Origin: SNAP01 sp049671745
GTDB taxonomy: Bacteria > Bacteroidota > Bacteroidia > Bacteroidales > Marinifilaceae
Direction of reading: 5' to 3'
Length of the DNA: 64,000 nt
NCBI GenBank assembly: GCA_049671745.1
Contig: JBATVL010000096.1
Location: 12,263-76,262 of the forward strand
Below the pieces are notes generated by a model. That model searched no databases. It was not told the origin of the DNA and saw only the letters and a list, made by a program, of their open reading frames with translations. The position numbers were made by a program, and so were the translations under genes. Shown one piece after another: positions 25,348 through 34,261 of the stretch. Positions within the stretch are counted from its first letter, which is position 1. Each line of letters opens with the position of its first letter.

Positions 25348-26793
25348 GTGAAGCAAGAACTTAAACATCCTGTCTTTAAATATTTATCAGAAGTGGTAAC
25401 AGAAGAAAACCTAGAAGCCTATGTTGTTGGCGGCTTTGTTAGAGATATGTATCTAAATAGGCCATCTAATGATATAGATGTAGTTGTTGTAGGTAGCGGA
25501 ATAGACTTAGCAAAGAAAGTTGCTGAACGAATTGGCAGACTTAAGGTTTCTGTATTTAAAAACTTTGGAACAGCAATGTTTAAATACAAAGGTTTAGAAG
25601 TTGAATTTGTTGGAGCACGTAAAGAATCTTATAGTAGAGAGTCACGCAATCCTATTGTTGAAGATGGTACTTTAGACGACGATCAAAAACGTAGAGATTT
25701 CACTATAAATGCACTTGCAATAAGTTTACACGACAAGGACTTCGGAAAGTTACTTGATCCTTTTGGAGGCATGCAACACATGTCAGAAAAACTTATAAAG
25801 ACACCATTAGACCCAGTAATCACATTCTCTGATGACCCATTACGTATGCTTCGTGCTATTCGTTTTGCATGTCAGTTAAACTTCAAGATACATACAGATA
25901 CTTTTGCAGCAATAAATGCAAATCTTCATAGAATGGAGATAATCTCTAAAGAGAGAATTGTTGACGAATTAAATAAGATAATGTTATCTCCTAAACCATC
26001 TATAGGTTTTAATCTACTTGAAAAATCAGGATTATTAGAAGTTATATTTCCTGAATTAGCAGCACTAAAAGGAGTAGAAACAATAAATAAAATATCACAT
26101 AAAGATAATTTCTATCACACACTAGAGGTATTAGATAATATATGTTACAGTACAGACGACCTATGGTTACGTTGGTCTGCACTTTTACACGATATTGCTA
26201 AACCAAAGACAAAACGCTTTGTGAAAGGTATAGGCTGGACTTTCCATGCACATAATTTCTTAGGAGAGAAGATGATACCTCAAATCTTTAAAAGAATGAA
26301 ACTTCCTCAAAACGAAAAGATGAAGTTTATTCAGAAAATGGTATCTCTACACATGCGTCCTATCGTTCTTTCACAGGAGATTGTTACCGACTCAGCTATA
26401 CGTAGATTGCTTTTTGAAGCAGGAGATGATATAGATGACCTAATGACACTTTGCGAGGCGGATATCACCTCTAAAAACGAATATAAGGTAAAACGCTTCT
26501 TACAAAATTTTCAACTAGTACGTAGAAAACTTAAAGAGGTTGAAGAGAAAGATGCAGTTAGAAATTTCCAATCACCAATCTCTGGAGAATTAATAATGAA
26601 GACCTTTGATATCACACCTCGTAAAGAGATTGGAGATATTAAAACTTCTATAAAAGAAGCTATTCTTGATGGCGTAATCAATAATGATTACGATCAAGCT
26701 TATGAATATATGCTTAAAGAAGGAGTAAAGATTGGTTTAACTATTCATACTAAGGAAATAAAAGATCAATATAGACCGGCAAATGGTCGCTAA
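25348..26793 (+). CDS. tRNA nucleotidyltransferase/poly(A) polymerase family with HD domain
   Basis: The start is GTG. The 481-residue protein begins with a class II polymerase-beta-type nucleotidyltransferase head (GGFVRDMYL near 28, DIDVVVV near 40), continues with the RNA-binding/neck region (RRDFTINALA, DPLRMLRAIRFA), and ends with an HD domain (HDIAKP near 279). It most likely adds or repairs the CCA end of tRNAs; the tRNAs seen in this window lack an encoded CCA, which fits. The last 44 bases overlap the opposite-strand gene at 26750. Confidence 0.9.
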   Translation: MKQELKHPVFKYLSEVVTEENLEAYVVGGFVRDMYLNRPSNDIDVVVVGSGIDLAKKVAERIGRLKVSVFKNFGTAMFKYKGLEVEFVGARKESYSRESRNPIVEDGTLDDDQKRRDFTINALAISLHDKDFGKLLDPFGGMQHMSEKLIKTPLDPVITFSDDPLRMLRAIRFACQLNFKIHTDTFAAINANLHRMEIISKERIVDELNKIMLSPKPSIGFNLLEKSGLLEVIFPELAALKGVETINKISHKDNFYHTLEVLDNICYSTDDLWLRWSALLHDIAKPKTKRFVKGIGWTFHAHNFLGEKMIPQIFKRMKLPQNEKMKFIQKMVSLHMRPIVLSQEIVTDSAIRRLLFEAGDDIDDLMTLCEADITSKNEYKVKRFLQNFQLVRRKLKEVEEKDAVRNFQSPISGELIMKTFDITPRKEIGDIKTSIKEAILDGVINNDYDQAYEYMLKEGVKIGLTIHTKEIKDQYRPANGR

Positions 26794-27712
26794 ATCCTCC
26801 AAGGTATCTTATACCATTATAAGTACGTTTAGGCTTTAATCCACCAAACTTTTTGTCCTCTTCAAAGAGAAAAGAAAATTTACAAATATACATCTTACTG
26901 GATTTAACTGATTTAGATACTATCATCTGATCAAATAAATCCCAGTAAGCTTTATATTTATATGTACCCTGACCATCCTTATACAGATTAAAAGCGAGAT
27001 TATTCAAATTAGAACGTGAACATAAATATTTTTGTATAGAAACATTATTAGGAGCATCATTAAAATCGCCCATTATTATAATCCTAGCTTTTTCATTTCT
27101 AATCTTTATAGAATCTACTTTAGAGGCAAGAATCTTAGCTTGAATAATTCTCTTATATTCAGATTTCACCCTACCCCCCAATCTAGATGACCAGTGATTA
27201 ATAAAGAAATGAAAAGTGTCTCTACAATTAAAGACTCCCTTTACATATAGAATATCCCTAGAGAATCTTTTATACTTTTTGGACAAACAGACAGGTATAA
27301 AATCCGTTTTAAGAGGAGTAAATTTTTTCTTATCATACAATAAAGCCACATCTATACCACGAGGATCAGCTGAGTTTTTATGAATAAATGAATAAGCTAT
27401 CTTCTTAAGAGCAGAATGGTTAACAAGGTCATTTAAAACAGTAATGTTCTCAACCTCAGACATTCCTATAATACTTGGAAAAGCATCATCAGAAAGGGCC
27501 ATAATTAAACTAGACAAATTAGACAGCTTTTGTTTGTATCTTTTTGGAGTCCAATGCCTCATTGAAGAAGGCAGAAAAGCTTCATCTATTTTGTTTATTT
27601 CATTATAAGTATCAAATAAATTCTCTGTATTATAGAACACAATACGTTCAGTACTTTGCGGGAAAGCATTTACAGAAAGAAAAAATACTAATGACAATAT
27701 AAATAAACGCAT
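26750..27712 (-). CDS. Secreted endonuclease/exonuclease/phosphatase-fold protein
   Basis: The start at 27710-27712 gives a signal peptide (MRLFILSLVFFLSVNAFPQ); an in-frame ATG six codons upstream would spoil it. The 320-residue product has the fold's catalytic words in order: YNTENLFD near 22 (metal-binding Asn and Glu), MSEVEN near 83, IIMGDFNDAP near 208, and GFSDHLPVY near the end (catalytic Asp-His). It should act in the periplasm or outside the cell on nucleic acid or phosphoester substrates. Its 3' end overlaps the convergent nucleotidyltransferase gene by 44 bases with no terminator between. Confidence 0.85.
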   Translation of the reverse strand: MRLFILSLVFFLSVNAFPQSTERIVFYNTENLFDTYNEINKIDEAFLPSSMRHWTPKRYKQKLSNLSSLIMALSDDAFPSIIGMSEVENITVLNDLVNHSALKKIAYSFIHKNSADPRGIDVALLYDKKKFTPLKTDFIPVCLSKKYKRFSRDILYVKGVFNCRDTFHFFINHWSSRLGGRVKSEYKRIIQAKILASKVDSIKIRNEKARIIIMGDFNDAPNNVSIQKYLCSRSNLNNLAFNLYKDGQGTYKYKAYWDLFDQMIVSKSVKSSKMYICKFSFLFEEDKKFGGLKPKRTYNGIRYLGGFSDHLPVYIDLLFP

Positions 27713-27765
27713 ATCAATATGATACAACAAAATGATTATCAGGAAATCTAATTAGAAGATTTATA

Positions 27766-28653
27766 TTAAGAATCTTTCTTCAGTAAAGCCTCTTTAGTCT
27801 TAATACCTATTTCAGCAGGAGATTCAGACACAAAGATACCAGCTTCTTTAAGAGCTTTAATTTTATCCTTTGCACCACCTTTACCTCCAGAGATAATAGC
27901 TCCAGCATGCCCCATCCTTGTTCCTTCAGGAGCAGTCATTCCAGCAATATATGCAACTACTGGCTTCTTAATATTATCTTTAATATACCTAGCTGCTCTT
28001 TCTTCAGAAGTACCACCTATCTCACCAATCATAACAATAGCATCAGTATCATCATCCTCTTCAAAGGCTTTTATTACATCAATATAAGATGTCCCAATAA
28101 TGGGATCACCACCTATTCCTACAGCAGTAGAAATACCATATCCCTGTAATTGCAACTGTGCAACAGCCTCATAGGTAAGAGTTCCTGATCTAGAAACAAG
28201 ACCTATTTTTCCTTTTTCAGCAAGATTATTAGACATTATTCCTACTTTACAAAGTTCAGGAGATATAATTCCTGGAGAATTAGGACCAATAAGGCGAACC
28301 TCAGTATTATATCTTAAAAAATCACTAAGTCTAAGCATATCTTGAATAGGAATTCCCTCAGATATGCAAATAATAAGTTTAATGCCTGCATCAACAGCCT
28401 CAAGAATAGCATCAGCAGCAAACTTAGGAGGAACAAGTATCATAGAAGTATTAGCTCCCGTAAACTTAACAGCACACTTTAGAGTATTAAAAACAGGAAT
28501 ATCATCATTAACCATCTCTCCCCCGTGTCCAGGACTAACTCCACCAACAACGTGAGTACCATATTCTACCATCTTAGCCGACTGCAAACGACCACCCTTG
28601 CCTGTAATTCCTTGAACAACCAGTTTGGTATTTCTATCTATATATATTGCCAT
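27766..28653 (-). CDS. sucD: Succinate-CoA ligase, alpha subunit
   Basis: A 295-residue subunit of succinyl-CoA synthetase. The CoA-binding Rossmann domain starts VQGITGKGG near 13, and the phosphorylated histidine is in MGHAGAIISGG near 247. The usual GPNCPG motif reads GPNSPG here, with Ser for Cys. It lies 11 bases after sucC, and together they make the heterodimer that interconverts succinyl-CoA and succinate with nucleotide triphosphate, which in Bacteroidales also serves the succinate/propionate branch. Confidence 0.95.
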   Translation of the reverse strand: MAIYIDRNTKLVVQGITGKGGRLQSAKMVEYGTHVVGGVSPGHGGEMVNDDIPVFNTLKCAVKFTGANTSMILVPPKFAADAILEAVDAGIKLIICISEGIPIQDMLRLSDFLRYNTEVRLIGPNSPGIISPELCKVGIMSNNLAEKGKIGLVSRSGTLTYEAVAQLQLQGYGISTAVGIGGDPIIGTSYIDVIKAFEEDDDTDAIVMIGEIGGTSEERAARYIKDNIKKPVVAYIAGMTAPEGTRMGHAGAIISGGKGGAKDKIKALKEAGIFVSESPAEIGIKTKEALLKKDS

Positions 28654-28664
28654 ATCTTTACAAA

Positions 28665-29753
28665 TTACTTATTCAACAATGAAACAGCTAAATCTACTGC
28701 CTGTTCAAAATCGGCTGCCACTTTAATATCTAAATTAGACTTATTAAGAATATCAAGACCAGCAGCAGCATTAGTTCCTTGAAGGCGAACCACCAGTTTA
28801 GCTCTAGGCATCTTTTTATTACAAGAATCAATAATTCCCTGAGCAACAATGTCACAATGCACTATTCCTCCAAAAATATTAACAAGAATAACCTCAACAT
28901 TTTCATCTTGTTGAATAATGTCAAAACCGTTAGAAATAGTATCTTCACTAGCTGCACCACCTACATCTAAGAAATTAGCAGGAGCACCTCCTTTAAACTT
29001 AATCAAATCCATAGTGGCCATAGCTAAACCAGCACCATTAACCATACAACCAATGTTGCCGTCCAGAGGTACATAACTCATTCCTGCAGCCTCTTCCTTA
29101 TTGAGACTAAGCTTAACATCGAGAGCTGAAACATCTCCACTTAAAGAAGATGCCAGAGGATTAATCTCAAGCATTAAAGCATTCTCTTCTACAAAACAAT
29201 TGTAAAGCTTCTTAAAGAAGTGAATAAAAGAAGTATGTAATTTGGTGTCAGAACTAAGAGAAAAAGCCATTGCACGTAGCTGAAAATCTAACAAACCATA
29301 AGATAAGTAGACTCTAAAAGTATGTATGTGTTCAGGAGTTTCGTGAGCAACCTTTTCTATATCTGTTCCGCCAGAGGCAGAAAGAATAAAAACCAGACAA
29401 GCATTATCTCTATCTATTGTAATAGATACATAATACTCTTTCTCAATGGGATATGCGGGAGCAACAAGTAGTTTATCAACCAATAAGCCCTCTGATCCAG
29501 TTTGTACAGTAACAAGGTAAGTTCCAAGTAATTTATTAGCAAATTCAACAGCCTCAGCTTCTGAATTAACAACTTTTACACCACCAGCCTTTCCTCTGCC
29601 ACCAGTTTCAACAAGTGCTTTAATAACTATAGGGTAAGAGTATCTTTGACATATCTTAATTAGTTCATCAGTATTAGATGCTACAGACGAGTCTGGCATT
29701 GGTACATCATACTTTTGAAGAATTAATCTAGCCTCATGTTCAAGTATATTCAT
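28665..29753 (-). CDS. sucC: Succinate-CoA ligase, beta subunit
   Basis: A 362-residue ATP-grasp subunit, slightly shorter than the usual 380-390. The N-terminus NILEHEARLILQKY is the family signature; the grasp region includes VIKALVETGGRGKAGGVK near 45, and the C-terminal flavodoxin-like domain contains NIFGGIVHCDIVAQGI near 288 (most family members have Arg where this has His). First gene of the sucC-sucD operon. The nucleotide preference is not readable by eye. Confidence 0.94.
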   Translation of the reverse strand: MNILEHEARLILQKYDVPMPDSSVASNTDELIKICQRYSYPIVIKALVETGGRGKAGGVKVVNSEAEAVEFANKLLGTYLVTVQTGSEGLLVDKLLVAPAYPIEKEYYVSITIDRDNACLVFILSASGGTDIEKVAHETPEHIHTFRVYLSYGLLDFQLRAMAFSLSSDTKLHTSFIHFFKKLYNCFVEENALMLEINPLASSLSGDVSALDVKLSLNKEEAAGMSYVPLDGNIGCMVNGAGLAMATMDLIKFKGGAPANFLDVGGAASEDTISNGFDIIQQDENVEVILVNIFGGIVHCDIVAQGIIDSCNKKMPRAKLVVRLQGTNAAAGLDILNKSNLDIKVAADFEQAVDLAVSLLNK

Positions 29754-29891
29754 ATCAGATAAATATTAGATTCTATCTATTGTACGATAAAACATCTAAT
29801 TAGTTATCTTCTTCAATAAAAGCTATTAATCAAGTATTATTTATCCTTCTGGAGATCTCTGTATTCTCTACACCAACAATAGCTACAAAAT

Positions 29892-29926
29892 AAATAGAGG
29901 CCTGTCATTAAGACAAACCTCTATTT
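29892..29926. terminator. Terminator downstream of the condensin operon
   Basis: A 9-bp stem (29892-29900 with 29918-29926) with a smaller TGTC/GACA stem inside the loop, and T-rich tails on both sides. It lies about 95 bases after the SMC stop and between same-strand operons. Confidence 0.65.
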
Positions 29927-29945
29927 TATTGTATAAATTTATCAG

Positions 29946-30002
29946 AACCCCCTTAAAAGTTTTAAGAGACTTGCATTTGAATCAACAGCAAGCTCTAGGG
30001 GT
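29946..30002 (-). ncRNA. Structured 3' untranslated segment after the SMC gene
   Basis: Three nested stems can be drawn: an outer ACCCC/GGGGT (29947-29951 with 29998-30002, approximate), an inner CTTAAAAGTTTTAAG dyad near 29952-29966, and GAGACTTGC/GCAAGCTC near 29966-29996. Together they look like a three-way junction. It sits between the SMC stop (30019) and a terminator (29892-29926), so it would be the end of the condensin transcript or a small RNA cut from it. No known family recognised. Confidence 0.35.
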
Positions 30003-30018
30003 CTCATAATATAAGTTT

Positions 30019-33000
30019 TTAAACTAAAACATTAGATTTTTTCTTAATCAAAGCCTTAACACTAGTAACATTCTTTGCATCCTTCGTAAGCAAATAAGTA
30101 TACATATAATCGGGTGCATTTAAACTAGTAGGCGAACCATTAATAAGCAAGATATTTCTATCATTAGCGAATTTAAGAATCCCCTTAACATTATTAGGAT
30201 GCAGCTTACCAATCTCATCCATCATACAATGCAGTTTAAAATCAGTTACTTTCTTAGAAGCACTAGCTTTAAACACATTAAGAAGCATAATATTAATCAT
30301 AGCCTTAACAAGCACATCTGTACCCTCTGAACCAACATTAGAAAGACGTTCAACCCAACCAGTATCGTTATCATTCTCCACAATTCTAAACTCTAGTCCA
30401 AACGAATCAGATAAAGAAATAGTAGATCCCTTATAAATATTCATCTCGTGCACTAAATCTTTAAGAAGTTTAACGGCCTTAGCATTAGACACAATTGCAT
30501 TATCAGAAGTAAACAAATTAGCAGAACCTAGCTCTATTGCGTTCAACTCACTATAATCCTTAATATCTGAAAGCAATTTCATAATCTTATTTGAAGATGG
30601 CACAATACGCATTCTCATCTTCTTAATTGCTCCTACAAAATTCTTAGCGTCAAAATCATTATTAATCTTATTTATAACAGACTGAATCTCCCACCCCTTA
30701 GAAAGTAATTCATTAGTTTCCTTACCAAGCTGAATAACAATATGGGCAAAACGTTCATTCACTCTTTTCTCGTAATCAGAGATCTTATCATCATCTATAA
30801 AAGATTTTAATTCTCTAGCAAAAAGAATATAATCAGCTAGAGTAAAGAACTTGATTCTAAACTTAAAGATATTATTCTCTTGAAAATTGCTAGTAAAACT
30901 AATAATTTCATCCTTAAGCTCTGAAAACCTCTTCGCTTGAGTAGCAGACTTACCTTTAATATCTGATATTAAATCAGCAGCAGACTTATCTGTCTCTAAA
31001 CATGATATATCATTCTCTATATAAATAGAAATCTCAGCATAAAAATCAGTCTTTTTAAACTCCTCAAACTTAATTTTGTCATTCTTAAGATTTAAAATCT
31101 TATCATCTAAAATCTTTATTTCCTTTGAAATAGCAGCAATTTCTTGCTTCAATCTAAGCTTCTCTTTTTTATGTTTTACTTTTTCAATCTCTACTTGTTT
31201 CTCAATAAGAAGTTTGTCTCTATTAAACTCAGTCTCTTTGTCGAATAGTTCTCTTTTATCTTTGTTATACTCTGTAAGAAGAGTCATATTATCTTCAATA
31301 AAATTTAGTTCAGCTGAAAGTTTATCTCCCTCAACAACTATCTCTTCTAATCTTTTAATATCAAGACCTTTACCTACTAATTCATTATTAAGATTCTTTT
31401 CAATATTAACTATCTTAGAGGAGGCAGATTTCTTCTCTTCCTCAATCTTCGCATCTATAAGAGCAATAGACATATTCATCTTCTTTTGCTCTTGATCAAT
31501 AATATTATCTCTTTCCTTATCTAAATCAAGAATTTCAGATTCCGTAATCTCCTTAAGCTTGTTTAATTCAGCTGTAGCAAGCGATTCTTCACTTCTTTTC
31601 TCAGATATTTTATCCTGTAAAGCTTTAATTTCAGAAAACTTCTCATTTTTGGCTTTTAAATCCAGTTCAGATAAAAGAACAATATTTGAATCTATATCAA
31701 GTTTAGATTTATTTAACTCATATTCAGTATTTAAAATAAGCTCTCTAAGCTCTACAATTAAAGGTGAATATTTAAGCTTCAAATCATTGAACTCTTTTTC
31801 TTTATTTGTACAAGAATCAGAAATCTGCTTGTTTATAATTCTTAGCTGTATTCCTAACTGTTCAACTTCCTTTTTATAGTCATCTACTGTTTTAACAGTT
31901 TTCTTTACATTATCTAAATCAACTTTAACTCCGTAAAGAGAGAAAACCATATCAGGAAATTTAGAAGGATTCAAATCTTTTCTAAATAAGATATTATCCT
32001 CATCAATCAATTTACCAATATTACTATTCCAATCAGGCATATTTTCATTTAGCCATGCATAAAGAGAGTCTTTCGAATTCTCTAATTTTAGCCTTATAGA
32101 CGAAATCTCATCTTCTAAAAGTATCTTAGAAGCAGTAAATTTATCAATATCCTTCTCACACTCCCATTCTGCTCTCTTATTCTCTAAATCCCACTCTTTC
32201 TCTATATTTATAATCTTCTTTTTAGATTGACTAATAACATTCTCATGTTTGTACTTAGCCTCTCTTAAGCGTACTGCTTCTTCCTTGCAGTTATTAATAT
32301 CACTCTCGTAGAAACGTTTATGCTTAATCTCTGATTTCTTCAATTCTAAATCTCGAATAGCAATATTCAAATTTTTAATAGTAAGAATAGCTACATCAAG
32401 ATTAGCCTTATCTTGCTGTACTATATCATCAGACATAGTCTTATATTTAAGATTCTTGGCTTCTCTAAAAGAATAAAAATCTTCTTTTAAAACATGTTTA
32501 GTCGTATTTTGTTTGTTTGTATAAGTATCTAAGTGATTCTTACACTGATTTATAGATGCAGTATATTTTTGTTGCATGTCAGAAAACTGAGAAGTAAGCA
32601 AAGCAGTCTCCTCCTCGAAGTGTTGCTTGGCTAAATTCAAGGAATCCTTACTTGCAAATTTTCTAATAATCGAATCTATATTCTTCTTATCATAGTCTGC
32701 CTTTTTACTCGAAAGAGTGTCAAGCTTACCTATAAGAGCGCCTAATAGCCTATCACTTTTCTCTTTATTTTCACCATAAACACCATCTAAATTGCTAGAT
32801 TCGTTTTTAAGTTTTTCTTTATTTGAGATCTGTTCATCAAAACTAATAGTATATTTTGGTAATAGAGAGTTTCCTGTTTTTAAGGCCCAGCCTAATTGTT
32901 TTGAAAGAACCTCTTTTTCCTTCTTAAGAAAAGAAAAATCTCTAAAGGCTGTAGAAACAGCAGCTGCTTGCTTGCGAACAACTACCTCACCTCTTTTATT

Positions 33001-33702
33001 TTTATCAGACCATAACTTAATATCGTTAAGTTGTAGCTCAAAATCTTTTAAATGATGATGCGAGTACGTATCAAGATCTATACTCAACTCTTCTTCGTTC
33101 AATGATTTTATAATAGTCTGTTTAATAAATTCAGCATCTAATTTCGAATTTAGAAAGACATTCTGTATTGTTCTTGGTATATTCTGAAACTGCTTACTTT
33201 CAATAAGAGCATACTTTCTAAATCTAGTATCAAGACCTTTATTATTGCCATAAATGATGTTTCTATAGTCCTCATAAAAATGAACAATATTAGACCATGT
33301 AACATCTTTCTTAGCTAAATTCTCACGAATCAAATCCCAAGAATCAAATGCAAAACCATCCTTATCTATAAAAAAATCTTTACTATAAGCTGTGTTTAAG
33401 AAACGAAAAGCAACTCTTCCCTGTCTTTTAAAAGCCATAACAGAAAACGAGTAAGTGTCTTTAAAGACCTCAAATATTATATACGAATTTTGATAGGGGA
33501 AATAATACTCATCGAAAGTCTTCTTTTCCTTTGGTATACCTAGCTTCGTTTTATCAGCATTGTAAAAAAACAATATTGCTCTAAGTAAGGTACTCTTACC
33601 AACTCCTTGTGTGCCTATAAAATGGATATTTCCATCCAGATTAACTTCTGAATATTTAATAGAAGCACTGTTTATAAACGTAATTTTATTCAGGTATCTC
33701 AT
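30019..33702 (-). CDS. MukB/MksB-like SMC ATPase
   Basis: A 1227-residue SMC-like protein. The P-loop GTQGVGKST is at 30-38. Residues about 270-970 are long charged heptad stretches, interrupted near 580-640 by a less regular block around WLNENMPDWNSN that could be the hinge. The C-terminal ATPase half has ERLSNVGSEGTDVLVKAMI, like the MukB signature rather than the LSGGE of canonical SMCs, and Walker B CMMDEIGKLHPNN (D1162, E1163). It overlaps the upstream MukE-like gene by 17 bases. With the two preceding genes it forms a MukBEF/MksBEF-type loop-extruding complex acting on DNA. The typical fourth gene (MksG/JetD nuclease) is absent. Confidence 0.72.
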   Translation of the reverse strand: MRYLNKITFINSASIKYSEVNLDGNIHFIGTQGVGKSTLLRAILFFYNADKTKLGIPKEKKTFDEYYFPYQNSYIIFEVFKDTYSFSVMAFKRQGRVAFRFLNTAYSKDFFIDKDGFAFDSWDLIRENLAKKDVTWSNIVHFYEDYRNIIYGNNKGLDTRFRKYALIESKQFQNIPRTIQNVFLNSKLDAEFIKQTIIKSLNEEELSIDLDTYSHHHLKDFELQLNDIKLWSDKNKRGEVVVRKQAAAVSTAFRDFSFLKKEKEVLSKQLGWALKTGNSLLPKYTISFDEQISNKEKLKNESSNLDGVYGENKEKSDRLLGALIGKLDTLSSKKADYDKKNIDSIIRKFASKDSLNLAKQHFEEETALLTSQFSDMQQKYTASINQCKNHLDTYTNKQNTTKHVLKEDFYSFREAKNLKYKTMSDDIVQQDKANLDVAILTIKNLNIAIRDLELKKSEIKHKRFYESDINNCKEEAVRLREAKYKHENVISQSKKKIINIEKEWDLENKRAEWECEKDIDKFTASKILLEDEISSIRLKLENSKDSLYAWLNENMPDWNSNIGKLIDEDNILFRKDLNPSKFPDMVFSLYGVKVDLDNVKKTVKTVDDYKKEVEQLGIQLRIINKQISDSCTNKEKEFNDLKLKYSPLIVELRELILNTEYELNKSKLDIDSNIVLLSELDLKAKNEKFSEIKALQDKISEKRSEESLATAELNKLKEITESEILDLDKERDNIIDQEQKKMNMSIALIDAKIEEEKKSASSKIVNIEKNLNNELVGKGLDIKRLEEIVVEGDKLSAELNFIEDNMTLLTEYNKDKRELFDKETEFNRDKLLIEKQVEIEKVKHKKEKLRLKQEIAAISKEIKILDDKILNLKNDKIKFEEFKKTDFYAEISIYIENDISCLETDKSAADLISDIKGKSATQAKRFSELKDEIISFTSNFQENNIFKFRIKFFTLADYILFARELKSFIDDDKISDYEKRVNERFAHIVIQLGKETNELLSKGWEIQSVINKINNDFDAKNFVGAIKKMRMRIVPSSNKIMKLLSDIKDYSELNAIELGSANLFTSDNAIVSNAKAVKLLKDLVHEMNIYKGSTISLSDSFGLEFRIVENDNDTGWVERLSNVGSEGTDVLVKAMINIMLLNVFKASASKKVTDFKLHCMMDEIGKLHPNNVKGILKFANDRNILLINGSPTSLNAPDYMYTYLLTKDAKNVTSVKALIKKKSNVLV

Positions 33703-34261
33703 TTTCTACCTCCTCTGGTATATTAATTAATAGAATTAACTCTTCTAAATATTTAAAAGAAGATAAAACCTTATAAGTATTAGAAAGTTCATCTTCTATT
33801 TCTAGAAAATTGTCCCTAACTAAGGAATCAAGGGTTCTCTTAATAATATCGGAATAATTTTCCCTTCCGTTAGTGTGCTTTTTGATAGCATCTAACTTAG
33901 ATTTCAATTCAGCGTCTGTTTTTAAAGAAACAAGAATGTCAGAAGGAATAAACCTATATCCTGAATCAAAAGAAGAATCATACGTTTTAAAGAAATCAAT
34001 AATATCTATCCATTTGAAGAGATATTCTAATTTTCTCTCCAAATTGACTTTAGTTTCTTTTCTACTGAAATAATAGTACTGATTTCCTCTTTCAAGAATT
34101 AAATTAATCTTCTTAAAATACTCATATAATTCAGTATAATTATCATCTTCGTCTATAATAGAATACAATTTGCGAATTGCTATATTCGGACTATTAGAAC
34201 AGATAAACTGACCTTTTATCAGATGTTCATATATCTTATCGGTATGTATAGTTAAGCTCAT
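33686..34261 (-). CDS. MukE/MksE-like condensin subunit
   Basis: A 191-residue acidic protein with the layout of MksE/DUF4194 proteins: a helical N-terminus, a winged-helix-like segment ending LERGNQYYYFSRKE near 60, a central WIDIIDFF helix, then a second winged-helix-like segment (SLVRDNFLEIEDELSNTYKVLSSF). It overlaps its upstream neighbour by 4 bases (ATGA) and the SMC gene by 17, so the three are translationally coupled. It would dimerise and bridge the kleisin and SMC heads. The family call is from size, motif texture and operon position; a profile search would settle it. Confidence 0.65.
   Translation of the reverse strand: MSLTIHTDKIYEHLIKGQFICSNSPNIAIRKLYSIIDEDDNYTELYEYFKKINLILERGNQYYYFSRKETKVNLERKLEYLFKWIDIIDFFKTYDSSFDSGYRFIPSDILVSLKTDAELKSKLDAIKKHTNGRENYSDIIKRTLDSLVRDNFLEIEDELSNTYKVLSSFKYLEELILLINIPEEVENEIPE

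Noticed and set aside
29754..30018. A possible leftover of a JetD/MksG nuclease after the SMC gene
   Set aside because: The gap is only 265 bases and shows no translated similarity to a nuclease; it holds a structured segment and a terminator.
31076..31879. Two serine/leucine-rich plus-strand ORFs opposite the SMC gene
   Set aside because: Composition is the mirror of coiled-coil Glu/Lys codons; no start context or family.
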